This document shows positions 1 to 8,179 of a stretch of 64,000 nucleotides of DNA, piece after piece. Within the stretch, counting starts at the first letter, position 1, and each line of letters starts with the position of its first letter. The stretch comes from Mumia sp050632745 (GTDB lineage Bacteria > Actinomycetota > Actinomycetes > Propionibacteriales > Nocardioidaceae): NCBI RefSeq assembly GCF_050632745.1, contig NZ_JBODSD010000002.1, positions 1 to 64,000 on the forward strand. Reading direction: 5' to 3'. The position numbers and the translations under genes are program-made. Under the pieces are notes generated by a model. The model had not been told where the DNA came from. It worked only from the letters and a program-made list of their open reading frames with translations, and did not search any database.

Positions 1-60
1 AAGGCCTCCTTGGTGGCGGAGCGGTTCCTTAGACAGCTCCACTCCACACCAGGAGGCCTT
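1..60. other. Long imperfect hairpin at the window edge
   Basis: Bases 1-10 (AAGGCCTCCT) are the exact reverse complement of 51-60. Inside them, GGTG/CACC and GGAG/CTCC segments also pair, so almost all 60 bases can fold into one arm. No clear T tract follows on the + strand. It could be the terminator of a gene left of the window or a structured leader; its partner gene cannot be seen. Confidence 0.45.
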
Positions 61-135
61 CACCCATCTACACCTCAGACCGAGTCGTCACACGATCTCG
101 ACCAACGTGCCTGGACATCACAGCTAGCGGAGCCC

Positions 136-222
136 GTATCGAGACCAGGTCTCGATACGCCCTCGCCCAGGGGCTCGGGCTACTCGACCACCGGGGGCCG
201 GGGTCGGGCTACTCGACCAGCG
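136..222. repeat. Dispersed palindromic intergenic element (REP-like)
   Basis: GTATCGAGACC at 136-146 and GGTCTCGATAC at 148-158 form an 11-bp palindrome. It is followed by the phrase CTACTCGACCACCGG near 180-194 and a second partial CTACTCGACCAG copy near 209-220. This GGTCTCGATAC...CTACTCGACCACCGG pattern is familiar as a high-copy intergenic element in Nocardioides-like actinobacteria; only this copy is visible here, so copy number is from general knowledge. It lies just downstream of the deformylase stop. Confidence 0.6.
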
Positions 223-229
223 AGGTCGC

Positions 230-823
230 TCAGAGGTCGTGCGTGGAGCTGACGCGGGCCACCGCGGGCCACTCGGCGGGGTAGTCGTCCGCGATCGCCT
301 CGGCCTGCTTGAAGAGCTTCTTGCGGGCGCGCGACGGCACGCGGTCGCCGAAGACGGTGCCCATCAGGTGGTCGGTCTCGTGCTGCAGGCAGCGCGCCAG
401 CGTGCCGCCCTCGCCGACGTAGGTGACCGGTGCTCCGGTGTGGTCGGTGCCGTCGACCTGCGACCAGTCGGGACGCGCGCACCAGGTGTAGGCGCCGGGG
501 AGCGAGAGGCACCCCTCCTCGCTGTCGTCGAGGTTGCGGTCGCCGGTCTCGGGGAGCGTGAGGACGGGGTTGCAGACCACGCCGGCCACGCGCTTGTTGT
601 CACCGTCCGTGCAGTCGAACACGAACACCTGGAGGTCCACGCCGATCTGGTTGGCGGCCAGGCCCGCGCCCTCGGCGGCGTACATCGTCGCGAACATGTC
701 CGCGACGAGCTTCTCCAGCTCCTCGTCGTACACGGTCACGGGCTCGAGCTTGCGGTGCATCACCGGCTCGCCCCAGCGCGTGATCGGGCGTACGGTTCCA
801 CCGGAGGGCAGGGAGACGGACAA
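230..823 (-). CDS. def: Peptide deformylase
   Basis: This enzyme removes the N-formyl group from nascent proteins. From the chosen TTG start it is 197 residues, normal for the family. All three metal-site motifs are intact: GAGLAANQ at 52-59, EGCLSLPG at 103-110 with metal-ligand Cys105, and HETDH at 148-152 with the two His ligands and catalytic Glu. The TTG start is preferred because GGAG lies about seven bases upstream and the frame then begins just before the usual RPITRWG segment. A longer reading back to 958 would add about 45 residues with no family resemblance. It is divergent from the acyl-CoA dehydrogenase at 970. Confidence 0.93.
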   Translation of the reverse strand: MSVSLPSGGTVRPITRWGEPVMHRKLEPVTVYDEELEKLVADMFATMYAAEGAGLAANQIGVDLQVFVFDCTDGDNKRVAGVVCNPVLTLPETGDRNLDDSEEGCLSLPGAYTWCARPDWSQVDGTDHTGAPVTYVGEGGTLARCLQHETDHLMGTVFGDRVPSRARKKLFKQAEAIADDYPAEWPAVARVSSTHDL

Positions 824-969
824 CAGGGGCTCCTTCGCGGAATCTCGGCCTGCGGACGCTGACCTGGGAAGGGTATCCGACCAGGATCCGCGGGTCGGGT
901 GCACAAAGGTGCAACTCGCAGTTACAGTTGGGGTCACACGTACTGCCGTCCCGACCACGAGGAGACGCT

Positions 970-2292
970 GTGACAGCGCACTCGACGCGCCGAGATCCCA
1001 TGAGCAAGGGTCTCGCCGTCCTCAACCGGATCGCCTCGATGCCGGTGCTCGACCGACTCAACCTCCGCGGCCCCTCCGAGCAGGTGGCCTACCACGGAGC
1101 GCGGGTCGGCTTCCGCACCGCCGCCGCGGTGAGCCGGGGGTTCAAGAAGGTCCCCGGTCGGGGAGCGCCCGTCCGTCCCGCGACCGCTCCCGCGACCGGC
1201 GTCTTCGACCTCACGCCCACCGAGGACCAGCAGATGATGGTCGGCGTGGTGAGCGAGTTCGCCACCGACGTCGTCGCGCCGGCGGTCGAGAAGGCGGAGA
1301 CGGCGCTCGAGACGCCGGCCGACCTCTTCACCCAGGCGTACGAGCTGGGGCTGACGCTGACCGGTCTCCCGGAGGACCTCGGCGGGCTCGCGGCGGAGCG
1401 CTCGGCCACGACCGGCGCCCTCGTCGCCGAGGCCCTGGGCCGCGGCGACATGGGGATCGCGGCCTCGCTGCTGGCCCCGACGGCCGTCGCCACCGCGATC
1501 GGGCTGTGGGGCGACAGCGCCCAGCAGGCGACGTACCTGCCGTCGTTCACCGGCTCCGACGTGCCGGCCGCGGCCCTCGCGGTCGCCGAGCCGCACGCGC
1601 TGTTCGACCCGTTCGCGCTGCGGACGACCGCCCACAAGATCCCGGGCGGCTTCGTGCTCGACGGCGTGAAGTCCGGTGTCATCCGCGGCGCCTCGGCCGA
1701 GCTCTTCGTCGTCGCCGCGCGGATGGACGACGGGCGCCCCGGGTTGTTCGTCCTGGAGTCGAGCACGCCGGGCATCTCGATCGTCGCCGACCCGTCGATG
1801 GGGCTGCGCGCGGCGTCGCTGTCGCGGCTCGTCCTCGACGGCGTCAAGGTCACGCCGGAGGCACTGCTGCCCGAGAGCGTGACCTCGTACGCCGACAGCG
1901 TCCGCCTCGCCCGCATCGCGTGGAGCAGCCTGTCCCTCGGTGCCATGCGTGCCGTGCTCGACTACGTCACGCCCTACGTCAAGGACCGCAAGGCGTTCGG
2001 AGAGCCGGTCGCGCACCGGCAGGGAGTCGCGTTCATGGTCGCCGACATGGCGATCGAGCTCGAGGGGGCACGCCTGGCGACGCTGCGCGCGGCGTCGCGT
2101 GCCGACCTCGGCAAGTCCTTCGCCCGTGAGGCCGCGCTGTCGCGGCGGCTGTGCGCCGAGTACGGCATGAAGATCGGCACCGACGGGGTCCAGCTCCTCG
2201 GCGGGCACGGGTTCACCAAGGAGCACCCGGTCGAGCGGTGGTACCGCGACCTGCGTGCGGTCGGCGTCATGGAGGGCGGCCTCCTCGTCTGA
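970..2292 (+). CDS. Acyl-CoA dehydrogenase family protein (first of pair)
   Basis: This is an FAD-dependent acyl-CoA dehydrogenase fold of 440 residues, beginning at a GTG with GAGGAG five bases upstream; an in-frame ATG at 1000 is an alternative. An N-terminal extension of about 75 residues precedes the helical domain that starts near FDLTPTEDQQM. The C-terminal domain carries the family-like GGHGFTKEHPVERWYRDLR stretch and ends VMEGG, where Glu is in the place of the catalytic base. The mid domain is divergent from textbook family members. It is 26 bases from a second dehydrogenase on the same strand, so the two are probably co-transcribed and may form a hetero-oligomer, as paired FadE proteins of mycobacteria do (inference). 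Confidence 0.88.
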   Translation: MTAHSTRRDPMSKGLAVLNRIASMPVLDRLNLRGPSEQVAYHGARVGFRTAAAVSRGFKKVPGRGAPVRPATAPATGVFDLTPTEDQQMMVGVVSEFATDVVAPAVEKAETALETPADLFTQAYELGLTLTGLPEDLGGLAAERSATTGALVAEALGRGDMGIAASLLAPTAVATAIGLWGDSAQQATYLPSFTGSDVPAAALAVAEPHALFDPFALRTTAHKIPGGFVLDGVKSGVIRGASAELFVVAARMDDGRPGLFVLESSTPGISIVADPSMGLRAASLSRLVLDGVKVTPEALLPESVTSYADSVRLARIAWSSLSLGAMRAVLDYVTPYVKDRKAFGEPVAHRQGVAFMVADMAIELEGARLATLRAASRADLGKSFAREAALSRRLCAEYGMKIGTDGVQLLGGHGFTKEHPVERWYRDLRAVGVMEGGLLV

Positions 2293-2318
2293 GGGGCTGC
2301 GAGGAGGAGAGAACGCAG

Positions 2319-3527
2319 ATGATCAATCTCGAGACGCCGAAGAAGTTCCGCGGCTTCGTCGCCCAGGCCCACCGGGTCGCGACGGAGTTCATGCGGGCCA
2401 ACTCGCGCAAGTACGACCTCGCGGAGCACGCGTACCCCAAGGAGCTCGACCTGCTCGCCGCCGTCGTCGACGGCATGGGCGACTCCGGCGAGGGCCAGGG
2501 CGCGGGAGCGGCCGGGGTGCGCCGGTCCTCCGACGCCGAGACCGGTGTCCGCAACGGGTCCAACATGGCCTCGGTGCTGTCGGTCGCCGAGACCTGCTGG
2601 GGAGACGTGGGCCTCACGCTCTCGCTGCCGCGGCAGGGGCTCGGCAACTCGGCCATCGCCTCGGTCGCCACCGACGAGCAGCTCGAGCGCTTCAAGGGCA
2701 TGTGGGCGTCGATGGCGATCACCGAGCCCGACTGCGGCTCGGACTCCGCCGCGATCACGACGACCGCGACCAAGGACGGCGACGCGTACGTCCTCAACGG
2801 CGAGAAGATCTTCGTCACCTCCGGCGACCGCAGCGACGCCGTGGTCGTGTGGGCGACGCTCGACCGCACGCTCGGCCGCGCCGCCATCAAGTCGTTCGTT
2901 GTCCCGAAGTCGCTGCCCGGCATCAGGGTCGAGAGGCTGGAGCACAAGCTCGGCATCAAGGCCTCCGACACGGCGACGATCGTGCTCGACAACTGCCGCG
3001 TCCCCGCCGAGAACCTCCTCGGGGACCCCGAGGTGGACGTCGACAAGGGCTTCGCGGGCGTCATGCAGACGTTCGACAACACGCGCCCGCTGGTCGCGGC
3101 GATGGCGGTCGGCTGCGCCCGCGCCGCGCTCGAGCGCACCCGCGAGATCCTCGAGGAGGCGGGTGTCGAGATCGACTACGACCGCCCCGTGCTCGCACAG
3201 TCGGCGGCTGCGGCGACGTACCTGCAGATGGAGGCCGACTGGGAGGCTGCGAACCTCCTGATGCTGGAGGCCGCGTGGATGGCCGACAACCGCAAGCCCA
3301 ACTCGCTCGAGGCCTCGATGGCGAAGGCGAAGGCCGGCCGGGTCTGCAACCAGGTGACCTTGAAGTGCGTCGAGCTCGCCGGCACCCTCGGCTACGGCGA
3401 GGACGAGCTGCTGGAGAAGTGGGCCCGCGACTCCAAGATCCTCGACATCTTCGAGGGCACCCAGCAGATCCAGCAGCTGATCGTCGCGCGCCGCGTCCTC
3501 GGCCTGACGTCCGCCGAGCTGCGCTGA
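2319..3527 (+). CDS. Acyl-CoA dehydrogenase (second of pair)
   Basis: This is a 402-residue acyl-CoA dehydrogenase with a more canonical sequence than its neighbour. It contains the FAD/substrate segment MAITEPDCGSDSAAI, the KLGIKASDTATI region and the C-terminal FEGTQQIQQLIVAR motif that ends most family members. The ATG start follows GAGGAGAG. The reaction would be alpha,beta-dehydrogenation of an acyl-CoA, with electrons passed to ETF; the chain length or steroid specificity cannot be told from sequence. It is followed by a strong hairpin at 3585-3619, so the two genes make a closed unit. Confidence 0.92.
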   Translation: MINLETPKKFRGFVAQAHRVATEFMRANSRKYDLAEHAYPKELDLLAAVVDGMGDSGEGQGAGAAGVRRSSDAETGVRNGSNMASVLSVAETCWGDVGLTLSLPRQGLGNSAIASVATDEQLERFKGMWASMAITEPDCGSDSAAITTTATKDGDAYVLNGEKIFVTSGDRSDAVVVWATLDRTLGRAAIKSFVVPKSLPGIRVERLEHKLGIKASDTATIVLDNCRVPAENLLGDPEVDVDKGFAGVMQTFDNTRPLVAAMAVGCARAALERTREILEEAGVEIDYDRPVLAQSAAAATYLQMEADWEAANLLMLEAAWMADNRKPNSLEASMAKAKAGRVCNQVTLKCVELAGTLGYGEDELLEKWARDSKILDIFEGTQQIQQLIVARRVLGLTSAELR

Positions 3528-3584
3528 CCGCAGCACGCCCGGCCACCGGCCGAGCGCACGACCCGCCTCCCGCACGGGGGCGGT

Positions 3585-3619
3585 GACCAGCCCCGGAGCG
3601 CCCCCGCCCGGGGCTGGTC
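3585..3619 (+). terminator. Hairpin terminator after the acyl-CoA dehydrogenase pair
   Basis: GACCAGCCCCGG at 3585-3596 pairs perfectly with CCGGGGCTGGTC at 3608-3619 around an 11-base loop. It lies 58 bases after the stop. There is no long T run, which is usual for GC-rich actinobacterial terminators. Confidence 0.7.
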
Positions 3620-3733
3620 GCTGTGTCCGGCACCACGCCACGACACGCCGTCGGTGAGCCCGTGCCCCCGGGCGGGCGGTGCCGTGATCGCCTATACCGG
3701 AGGTACGGCGAACGTCCACCGGAGGTGGTCTGG

Positions 3734-4348
3734 GTGCAGCTGGAAGCACGCGGCGTGGCGGTCAGGGCCACGCACGGGATGATGCTCGAGCCGACGTCGG
3801 TGACGCTCCGCTCGGGCGCGGTGACCGTCGTGGCGGGGCCACCGGGGTCCGGTCACGTCGCCCTGGCGCTCGTGATGGCCGGCCGGCTCGTCCCGACGAC
3901 CGGGAGCGTCCGCCTCGACGGCGAGCGCGCGCCGAAGCGGATCCCCGAGGTCGTCGCGGTCGTGGACTGCCCCGGCGTCTCCGAGCCGGAGGACGCGGTG
4001 CCGCTGGGGACGGCTGTGGGGGAGGAGCTCGCGTACGCGAAGGCCCCGAACACGCCCGGCGCGATCACCCGGTGGCTCCGCGCCCGCGGCGTCTCGCACC
4101 TGGCGCGGACGCGGGTCGCCGACGTGCCGGGCGACGTGCGGATCAGCCTCTTCGCCGAGCTCGCCGCGAGCCGACCGGGCGTCGAGGCGCTCGTCCTCGT
4201 GTGCCCCGACCGGTACGGCGCCACCGCGCGCCACAGCTCCGACGTCGCCGACAGCCTGGCCGAGGCGGGATACGCGGTCGCGCTGCAGCTGATGGGCAAC
4301 ACCGCCCTCGGGCTCGACGTCGAGACGGCCCGGATGGGGGCGGCATGA
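3734..4348 (+). CDS. Degenerate ABC-type ATP-binding protein, partner of the YhgE-type gene
   Basis: The fold resembles the first half of an ABC transporter ATPase (LRSGAVTVVAGPPGSG, then LVPTTGSVRLDGE), but the nucleotide site is damaged. The P-loop at about 35-43 reads GPPGSGHVA, so the invariant Lys and Ser/Thr are His and Val, and no LSGGQ signature or clear Walker B acid is visible (ALVLVCPDRYG). Length is 204 residues from a GTG start preceded by GGAGGTGG. Its ATGA overlap with the next gene shows coupled translation. Small ABC-like proteins next to YhgE/Pip genes are common in actinobacteria; this one probably binds or regulates rather than hydrolyses ATP (inference). Confidence 0.75.
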   Translation: MQLEARGVAVRATHGMMLEPTSVTLRSGAVTVVAGPPGSGHVALALVMAGRLVPTTGSVRLDGERAPKRIPEVVAVVDCPGVSEPEDAVPLGTAVGEELAYAKAPNTPGAITRWLRARGVSHLARTRVADVPGDVRISLFAELAASRPGVEALVLVCPDRYGATARHSSDVADSLAEAGYAVALQLMGNTALGLDVETARMGAA

Positions 4349-6417
4349 CGGCCGCCCTGCGGATGGCGTGGACCGAGGTCCGCCGCCTGAGCGCCGGGCG
4401 CCTGCCTCGGCTGGCGATCCTCGCGCTGGTGCTCATCCCGTCGCTGTACGCCGGCTTCTACCTGTGGGCCAACCACGACCCGTACGCCCGGCTGGCCTCG
4501 CTCGACGCCGCGCTCGTGGTCGACGACCAGCCGGCCAAGACGGCCCAGGGCGAGACCGTGGACGTCGGGAAGGAGGTCGCGGAGGACCTCGTGAAGGACG
4601 GGTCGTTCACCTGGCACCAGGTCAGCGGCGCCGAGGCCGAGGCAGGGGTGCGCGACGGCACCTACAGCTTCTCGCTGACCATCACCAGGGACTTCTCCGC
4701 CGCGCTGGCGTCCACCTCCGACTTCCAGCCCGAGCGCGGGACGCTGGTGCTCACGACCAACGACGCCAACAACTACCTCGCCCACACGATCGCCGACCAG
4801 CTCCTCGTGCGGGTGAGCGGCTCGATCGCCGAGCGGGTGAGCGAGCAGGCCGCCTCGACGTTCCTCCTCGGCTACTCGACGTTGCACGACCAGATGGTCA
4901 AGGCGGCCGACGGGGCCACCGAGCTGAGCGAAGGGCTCACCGACGCCGCATCCGGGGCCGACGCGCTGCACGACGGGGCGACACGCCTCGCGAACGGCGA
5001 GCGCCGCCTGGTCTCCGGTCAGGAGGAGCTCGCCGCCGGGATCGCGAGCGCCGACGACGGTGCCGGGCGTCTCGCGACCGGTGCGCGGACCCTGGCGTCG
5101 GGGCTCGGGACGTTGGAGGACCGGACACGGGCCCTTCCGTCGCAGACGCAGGCGCTCGCGAAGGGGGCGCGGCAGGTCGCGGCCGGCAACGCGCGCCTCG
5201 CCGAGGCCGGCGACGATGTCGGCGCGGCGGCGGACGATCTCGAGGACCGCCTCGACACCGTCCGTGCCCGGATCGTCACCCAGCTCGCTGACCCAGCTCT
5301 GAGTCTGACGCCCGCGCAGCAGAGCGAGATCCTGGCGACCCTCGACCGGCTGCGCGAGCCGCTCGACGACGCGCACGGGCAGATCGACGACGTCGTACGC
5401 GACCTCGACCGGCTGCGCGACGGGTCTGCCGAGGTGGCGGCGGGCGCCCGTCGCCTCCACCAGGCGTCCGGGCCGCTCGTCCGCGGGATCCGCCAGGCGC
5501 ACGACGGCAGCGTCGAGCTGCGCGACGGCAGCCGGACGCTCGCCGACGGCCTCGACACGGCCCGCAGCGGCAGCAGCCGTCTGGTGGAGGCGCAGCGGAC
5601 GGCCGCGGACGGGGCCCAGCAGCTCGAGGAAGGTTCGGGGACGCTCGCGACCGGGATCACGGAGGCGCAGGCGGGCGCCTCCCGCCTGGCCGACGGGTTG
5701 CGGTCCGGGCTCGGCCAGGTCCCGAACCTCGACGCGGACGACCGTGAGGACGTCGCGCAGACCCTCGCCTCGCCCGTGACCACCAAGAACGTGTCGCAGG
5801 CGGACGCGGGGTCGTACGGCGGTGGGCTCGCGCCCTTCTTCATGGGACTCGCGGCGTGGATCGGCGCGTACGTGATGTTCCTCATCGTCCGTCCGCTCTC
5901 GCGCCGCGGACTGGCTGCGCGCAGGTCGCCGGCGCTGGTCGCGCTCGCCGGATGGTTCACGCCCGCGCTGCTGAGCGCCTGCCAGGTGCTCGTGATGCTC
6001 GGCATCATCCGGCTCGCGGTCGGGATCGGCTTCGTCAACGCGCTGAAGGTCTCGCTCTTCCTCCTGCTCGTCGGCGCGTGCTTCGTCGCCATCCTGCACA
6101 CCCTCAACGTGTGGCTGGGGCCCGTCGGCCAGCTGCTCGGCCTCGTGCTGCTGGTCGTCCAGCTGGTCAGCGCGGGCGGGACGTTCCCCTGGCAGACGCT
6201 CCCGGAACCACTCCAGGTCGTGCACCACCTGATGCCGATGAGCTATGCGATCGAGGGGATGCGGCACCTGATGTACGGGGCGTCCCTCGGACCGGTCGGT
6301 GGTGACATCGCCGTCCTCACGGCCTATCTGCTGGCTAGTCTTGCACTGACCGCGTTGGCCGCTCGCGTCCAACGGACGTGGACCGCTTCCCGCATCGAAC
6401 CGGAGCTTGCCCTATGA
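4345..6417 (+). CDS. YhgE/Pip family membrane protein (ABC-2-like)
   Basis: This 690-residue membrane protein has the YhgE/Pip layout: one N-terminal membrane helix (LAILALVLIPSLYAGFYLWA, residues about 24-43), a large extracellular domain, then five or six C-terminal helices from about residue 500. Residues about 190-460 are made of heptad-like A/G/L-rich repeats (ATELSEGL, ARTLASGL, SRTLADGL, SGTLATGI), the coiled-coil phage-infection-protein region. Family relatives include phage receptors (Lactococcus Pip) and type VII secretion partners (EsaA). It is coupled by 4 bases to the degenerate ABC gene upstream and to the MarR gene downstream. The substrate is unknown. Confidence 0.9.
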   Translation: MTAALRMAWTEVRRLSAGRLPRLAILALVLIPSLYAGFYLWANHDPYARLASLDAALVVDDQPAKTAQGETVDVGKEVAEDLVKDGSFTWHQVSGAEAEAGVRDGTYSFSLTITRDFSAALASTSDFQPERGTLVLTTNDANNYLAHTIADQLLVRVSGSIAERVSEQAASTFLLGYSTLHDQMVKAADGATELSEGLTDAASGADALHDGATRLANGERRLVSGQEELAAGIASADDGAGRLATGARTLASGLGTLEDRTRALPSQTQALAKGARQVAAGNARLAEAGDDVGAAADDLEDRLDTVRARIVTQLADPALSLTPAQQSEILATLDRLREPLDDAHGQIDDVVRDLDRLRDGSAEVAAGARRLHQASGPLVRGIRQAHDGSVELRDGSRTLADGLDTARSGSSRLVEAQRTAADGAQQLEEGSGTLATGITEAQAGASRLADGLRSGLGQVPNLDADDREDVAQTLASPVTTKNVSQADAGSYGGGLAPFFMGLAAWIGAYVMFLIVRPLSRRGLAARRSPALVALAGWFTPALLSACQVLVMLGIIRLAVGIGFVNALKVSLFLLLVGACFVAILHTLNVWLGPVGQLLGLVLLVVQLVSAGGTFPWQTLPEPLQVVHHLMPMSYAIEGMRHLMYGASLGPVGGDIAVLTAYLLASLALTALAARVQRTWTASRIEPELAL

Positions 6418-6893
6418 CGACGATCCCCGAGCAGGTCTCCTCGAGCCTCGAGCACGACGTCGAGTACGAGGTCACCCGCCTGCTGCGCCGCGCGCGACTT
6501 CGGGGGCTCGGCACGATCACGCGGATCCACCCCGACCTCGACTTCGCGTCCTACATGCTGCTCGTCGCGATCGTCGACGCCCGTCCGGCACCCGGTGCGG
6601 GCATCCGTGGCTCCGACCTCGCCGAGGCCGTCAGCGTGCACAAGTCGACGGTCAGTCGCGGCATCGCCCAGCTGGAGCGGCTGGGGCTCGTCGAGCGGGT
6701 GCCCGACCCGACCGACGGGCGGGCGCGCCTCATCTCGCTGACGGAGGTCGCCACCGAGCGCCTGGCCGAGGTGCAGGCGACCCGGCGGGCCCGGCTCGCG
6801 CACGCGATCGCCGACTGGACCGAGTCGGACCTCGACACCCTGGCGTCGCTGCTCGGACGCCTCAACACCGCACTGGAGCGCCCCGTCGAATGA
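6414..6893 (+). CDS. MarR family transcriptional regulator
   Basis: This 159-residue winged-helix regulator has a recognition segment near residues 70-100 (LAEAVSVHKSTVSRGIAQLERLGLVERV) followed by the wing DPTDGRARLISLTE. The ATG overlaps the stop of the YhgE-type gene, and its own stop overlaps the start of the aldo/keto reductase, so it sits in the middle of a four-gene coupled run. It probably controls this run in response to a small ligand, as MarR proteins usually do; no operator could be picked out with confidence. Confidence 0.9.
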   Translation: MTTIPEQVSSSLEHDVEYEVTRLLRRARLRGLGTITRIHPDLDFASYMLLVAIVDARPAPGAGIRGSDLAEAVSVHKSTVSRGIAQLERLGLVERVPDPTDGRARLISLTEVATERLAEVQATRRARLAHAIADWTESDLDTLASLLGRLNTALERPVE

Positions 6894-7714
6894 CCGCTGC
6901 GCCCAGCATCGTCCTCAACAACGGGGTGGACGTCCCGCAGCTGGGCATCGGCGCGTGGCAGGTCGGCGACGACACCATCGAGGACGTCGTCGTGGCCGCG
7001 CTCCAGATCGGCTACCGCCACGTCGACACCGCGGCGGCGTACGGGAACGAGCGCGGCGTCGCGCGCGGCCTGGAGGACGCGGGGGTGCCGCGGGAGGATG
7101 TCTTCGTCACCACCAAGCTGGGCAACGACTCTCACGGGTACGACAACGCGCTGGCGGCCCTCGACACGAGCCTGGGGCGCCTCGGCACGGACTACGTCGA
7201 CCTCTTCCTGATCAACTGGCCGCTCCCGCACCTCGGACTCGGCGCAGACACGTGGCGCGCCCTCGAGCAGGCGTACGCCGACGGTCGTGCCCGCGCGATC
7301 GGGGTCTCGAACTTCACGGAGCGGCACCTCGACGACCTCGCCCGCACCTGGGAGGTCGTGCCGGCGGTGAACCAGATCGAGATCCACCCGACGTTCACGC
7401 AGGAGGCGCTCCGGGCGACGTGCGAGGAGCGCGGCATCGTCGTCGAGGCGTACAGCCCGCTGGGGCGTGGGCAGGACCTCGTCGAGCCGCTCGTCCAGGA
7501 GATCGCGCGACGGACGAGGGCGACGCCGGCGCAGGTCGTGCTCGCGTGGCACCTCGCGCTCGGGCACGTCGTCTTCCCGAAGACGGTCCGCGCCGAACGC
7601 CTCGTCGAGAACCTCGCGGCGCTCGACCTCGTGCTCGACCGGGAGGACCTGGAGCGCCTGAGCGCGCTCGACCGCGGCAACAGGACCGGCCCCGACCCGG
7701 ACACCTTCGTGTGA
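6890..7714 (+). CDS. Aldo/keto reductase
   Basis: This is an NADPH-dependent aldo/keto reductase of 274 residues, a typical length for the AKR5-like (2,5-diketo-D-gluconate reductase) group. The catalytic tetrad is recognisable: Asp and Tyr in HVDTAAAYGNERG, Lys in VTTKLGND, and the position of the usual active-site His falls in LFLINWPLP, where it is Asn, a notable substitution. The cofactor region VVFPKTVRAERLVENL is present. It starts at an ATG overlapping the MarR stop, so the regulator and reductase are translationally coupled. Substrate is unknown. Confidence 0.9.
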   Translation: MTAAPSIVLNNGVDVPQLGIGAWQVGDDTIEDVVVAALQIGYRHVDTAAAYGNERGVARGLEDAGVPREDVFVTTKLGNDSHGYDNALAALDTSLGRLGTDYVDLFLINWPLPHLGLGADTWRALEQAYADGRARAIGVSNFTERHLDDLARTWEVVPAVNQIEIHPTFTQEALRATCEERGIVVEAYSPLGRGQDLVEPLVQEIARRTRATPAQVVLAWHLALGHVVFPKTVRAERLVENLAALDLVLDREDLERLSALDRGNRTGPDPDTFV

Positions 7715-7756
7715 GCGCCGAGGAGCGGCGACGCCCGGATCTGGGAGGGTAGGGGT

Positions 7757-8125
7757 ATGAGCAATCTCGAGAAGCCAGTCATCGAGTTCCCCGAGGGCGA
7801 CGAGCCGGAGGATCTCGACATCCTCGACATCGTGGAGGGCACCGGCGCCGAGGCGAAGCCCGGCGACTACGTGACGGTGCACTACGTGGGCGTGAAGTTC
7901 CGCGACGGCGCCGAGTTCGACGCGTCGTGGAACCGCGGCGAGTCGATCCGGTTCCCGCTGCAGGGCCTGATCCAGGGATGGCAGGAGGGCATCCCCGGCA
8001 TGAAGGTCGGCGGACGCCGCCAGCTCACCATCCCGCCGCACAAGGCGTACGGTCCGGCCGGCGGCGGTCACCCGCTGTCGGGCGAGCCGCTGATCTTCGT
8101 GATCGACCTCCTCGGCGTCGGCTGA
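7757..8125 (+). CDS. FKBP-type peptidyl-prolyl isomerase
   Basis: This 122-residue protein consists almost entirely of one FKBP domain: VTVHYVGVKFRDGAEFDASW, then IQGWQEGIPGMKVGGRRQLTIPP and a closing PLIFVIDLLGV. It catalyses cis-trans isomerisation of prolyl bonds. No signal peptide or membrane helix is visible, so it is cytoplasmic. It stands 42 bases after the reductase and is followed by a strong hairpin. Confidence 0.95.
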   Translation: MSNLEKPVIEFPEGDEPEDLDILDIVEGTGAEAKPGDYVTVHYVGVKFRDGAEFDASWNRGESIRFPLQGLIQGWQEGIPGMKVGGRRQLTIPPHKAYGPAGGGHPLSGEPLIFVIDLLGVG

Positions 8126-8137
8126 CAGCACGCCGTC

Positions 8138-8171
8138 CCTGGCCGGGCACGCGCTGTGCTGCCCGGCCAGG
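8138..8171. terminator. Convergent hairpin terminator
   Basis: CCTGGCCGGGCA at 8138-8149 pairs perfectly with TGCCCGGCCAGG at 8160-8171 around a 10-base loop. It lies between the FKBP gene (+) and the DUF427 gene (-), so it can serve both. Confidence 0.8.
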
Positions 8172-8179
8172 ACCTGGCG

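Noticed and set aside
1974..3749. Long open frame on the minus strand opposite the acyl-CoA dehydrogenases
   Set aside because: Its composition is Arg/Gly/Ala-rich without domains, and both + strand frames have clear family motifs. It is a GC-rich shadow.
3853..6372. 839-codon minus-strand frame opposite the YhgE-type gene
   Set aside because: No motif, extreme Arg/Gly/Asp content, and the + strand gene is well supported.
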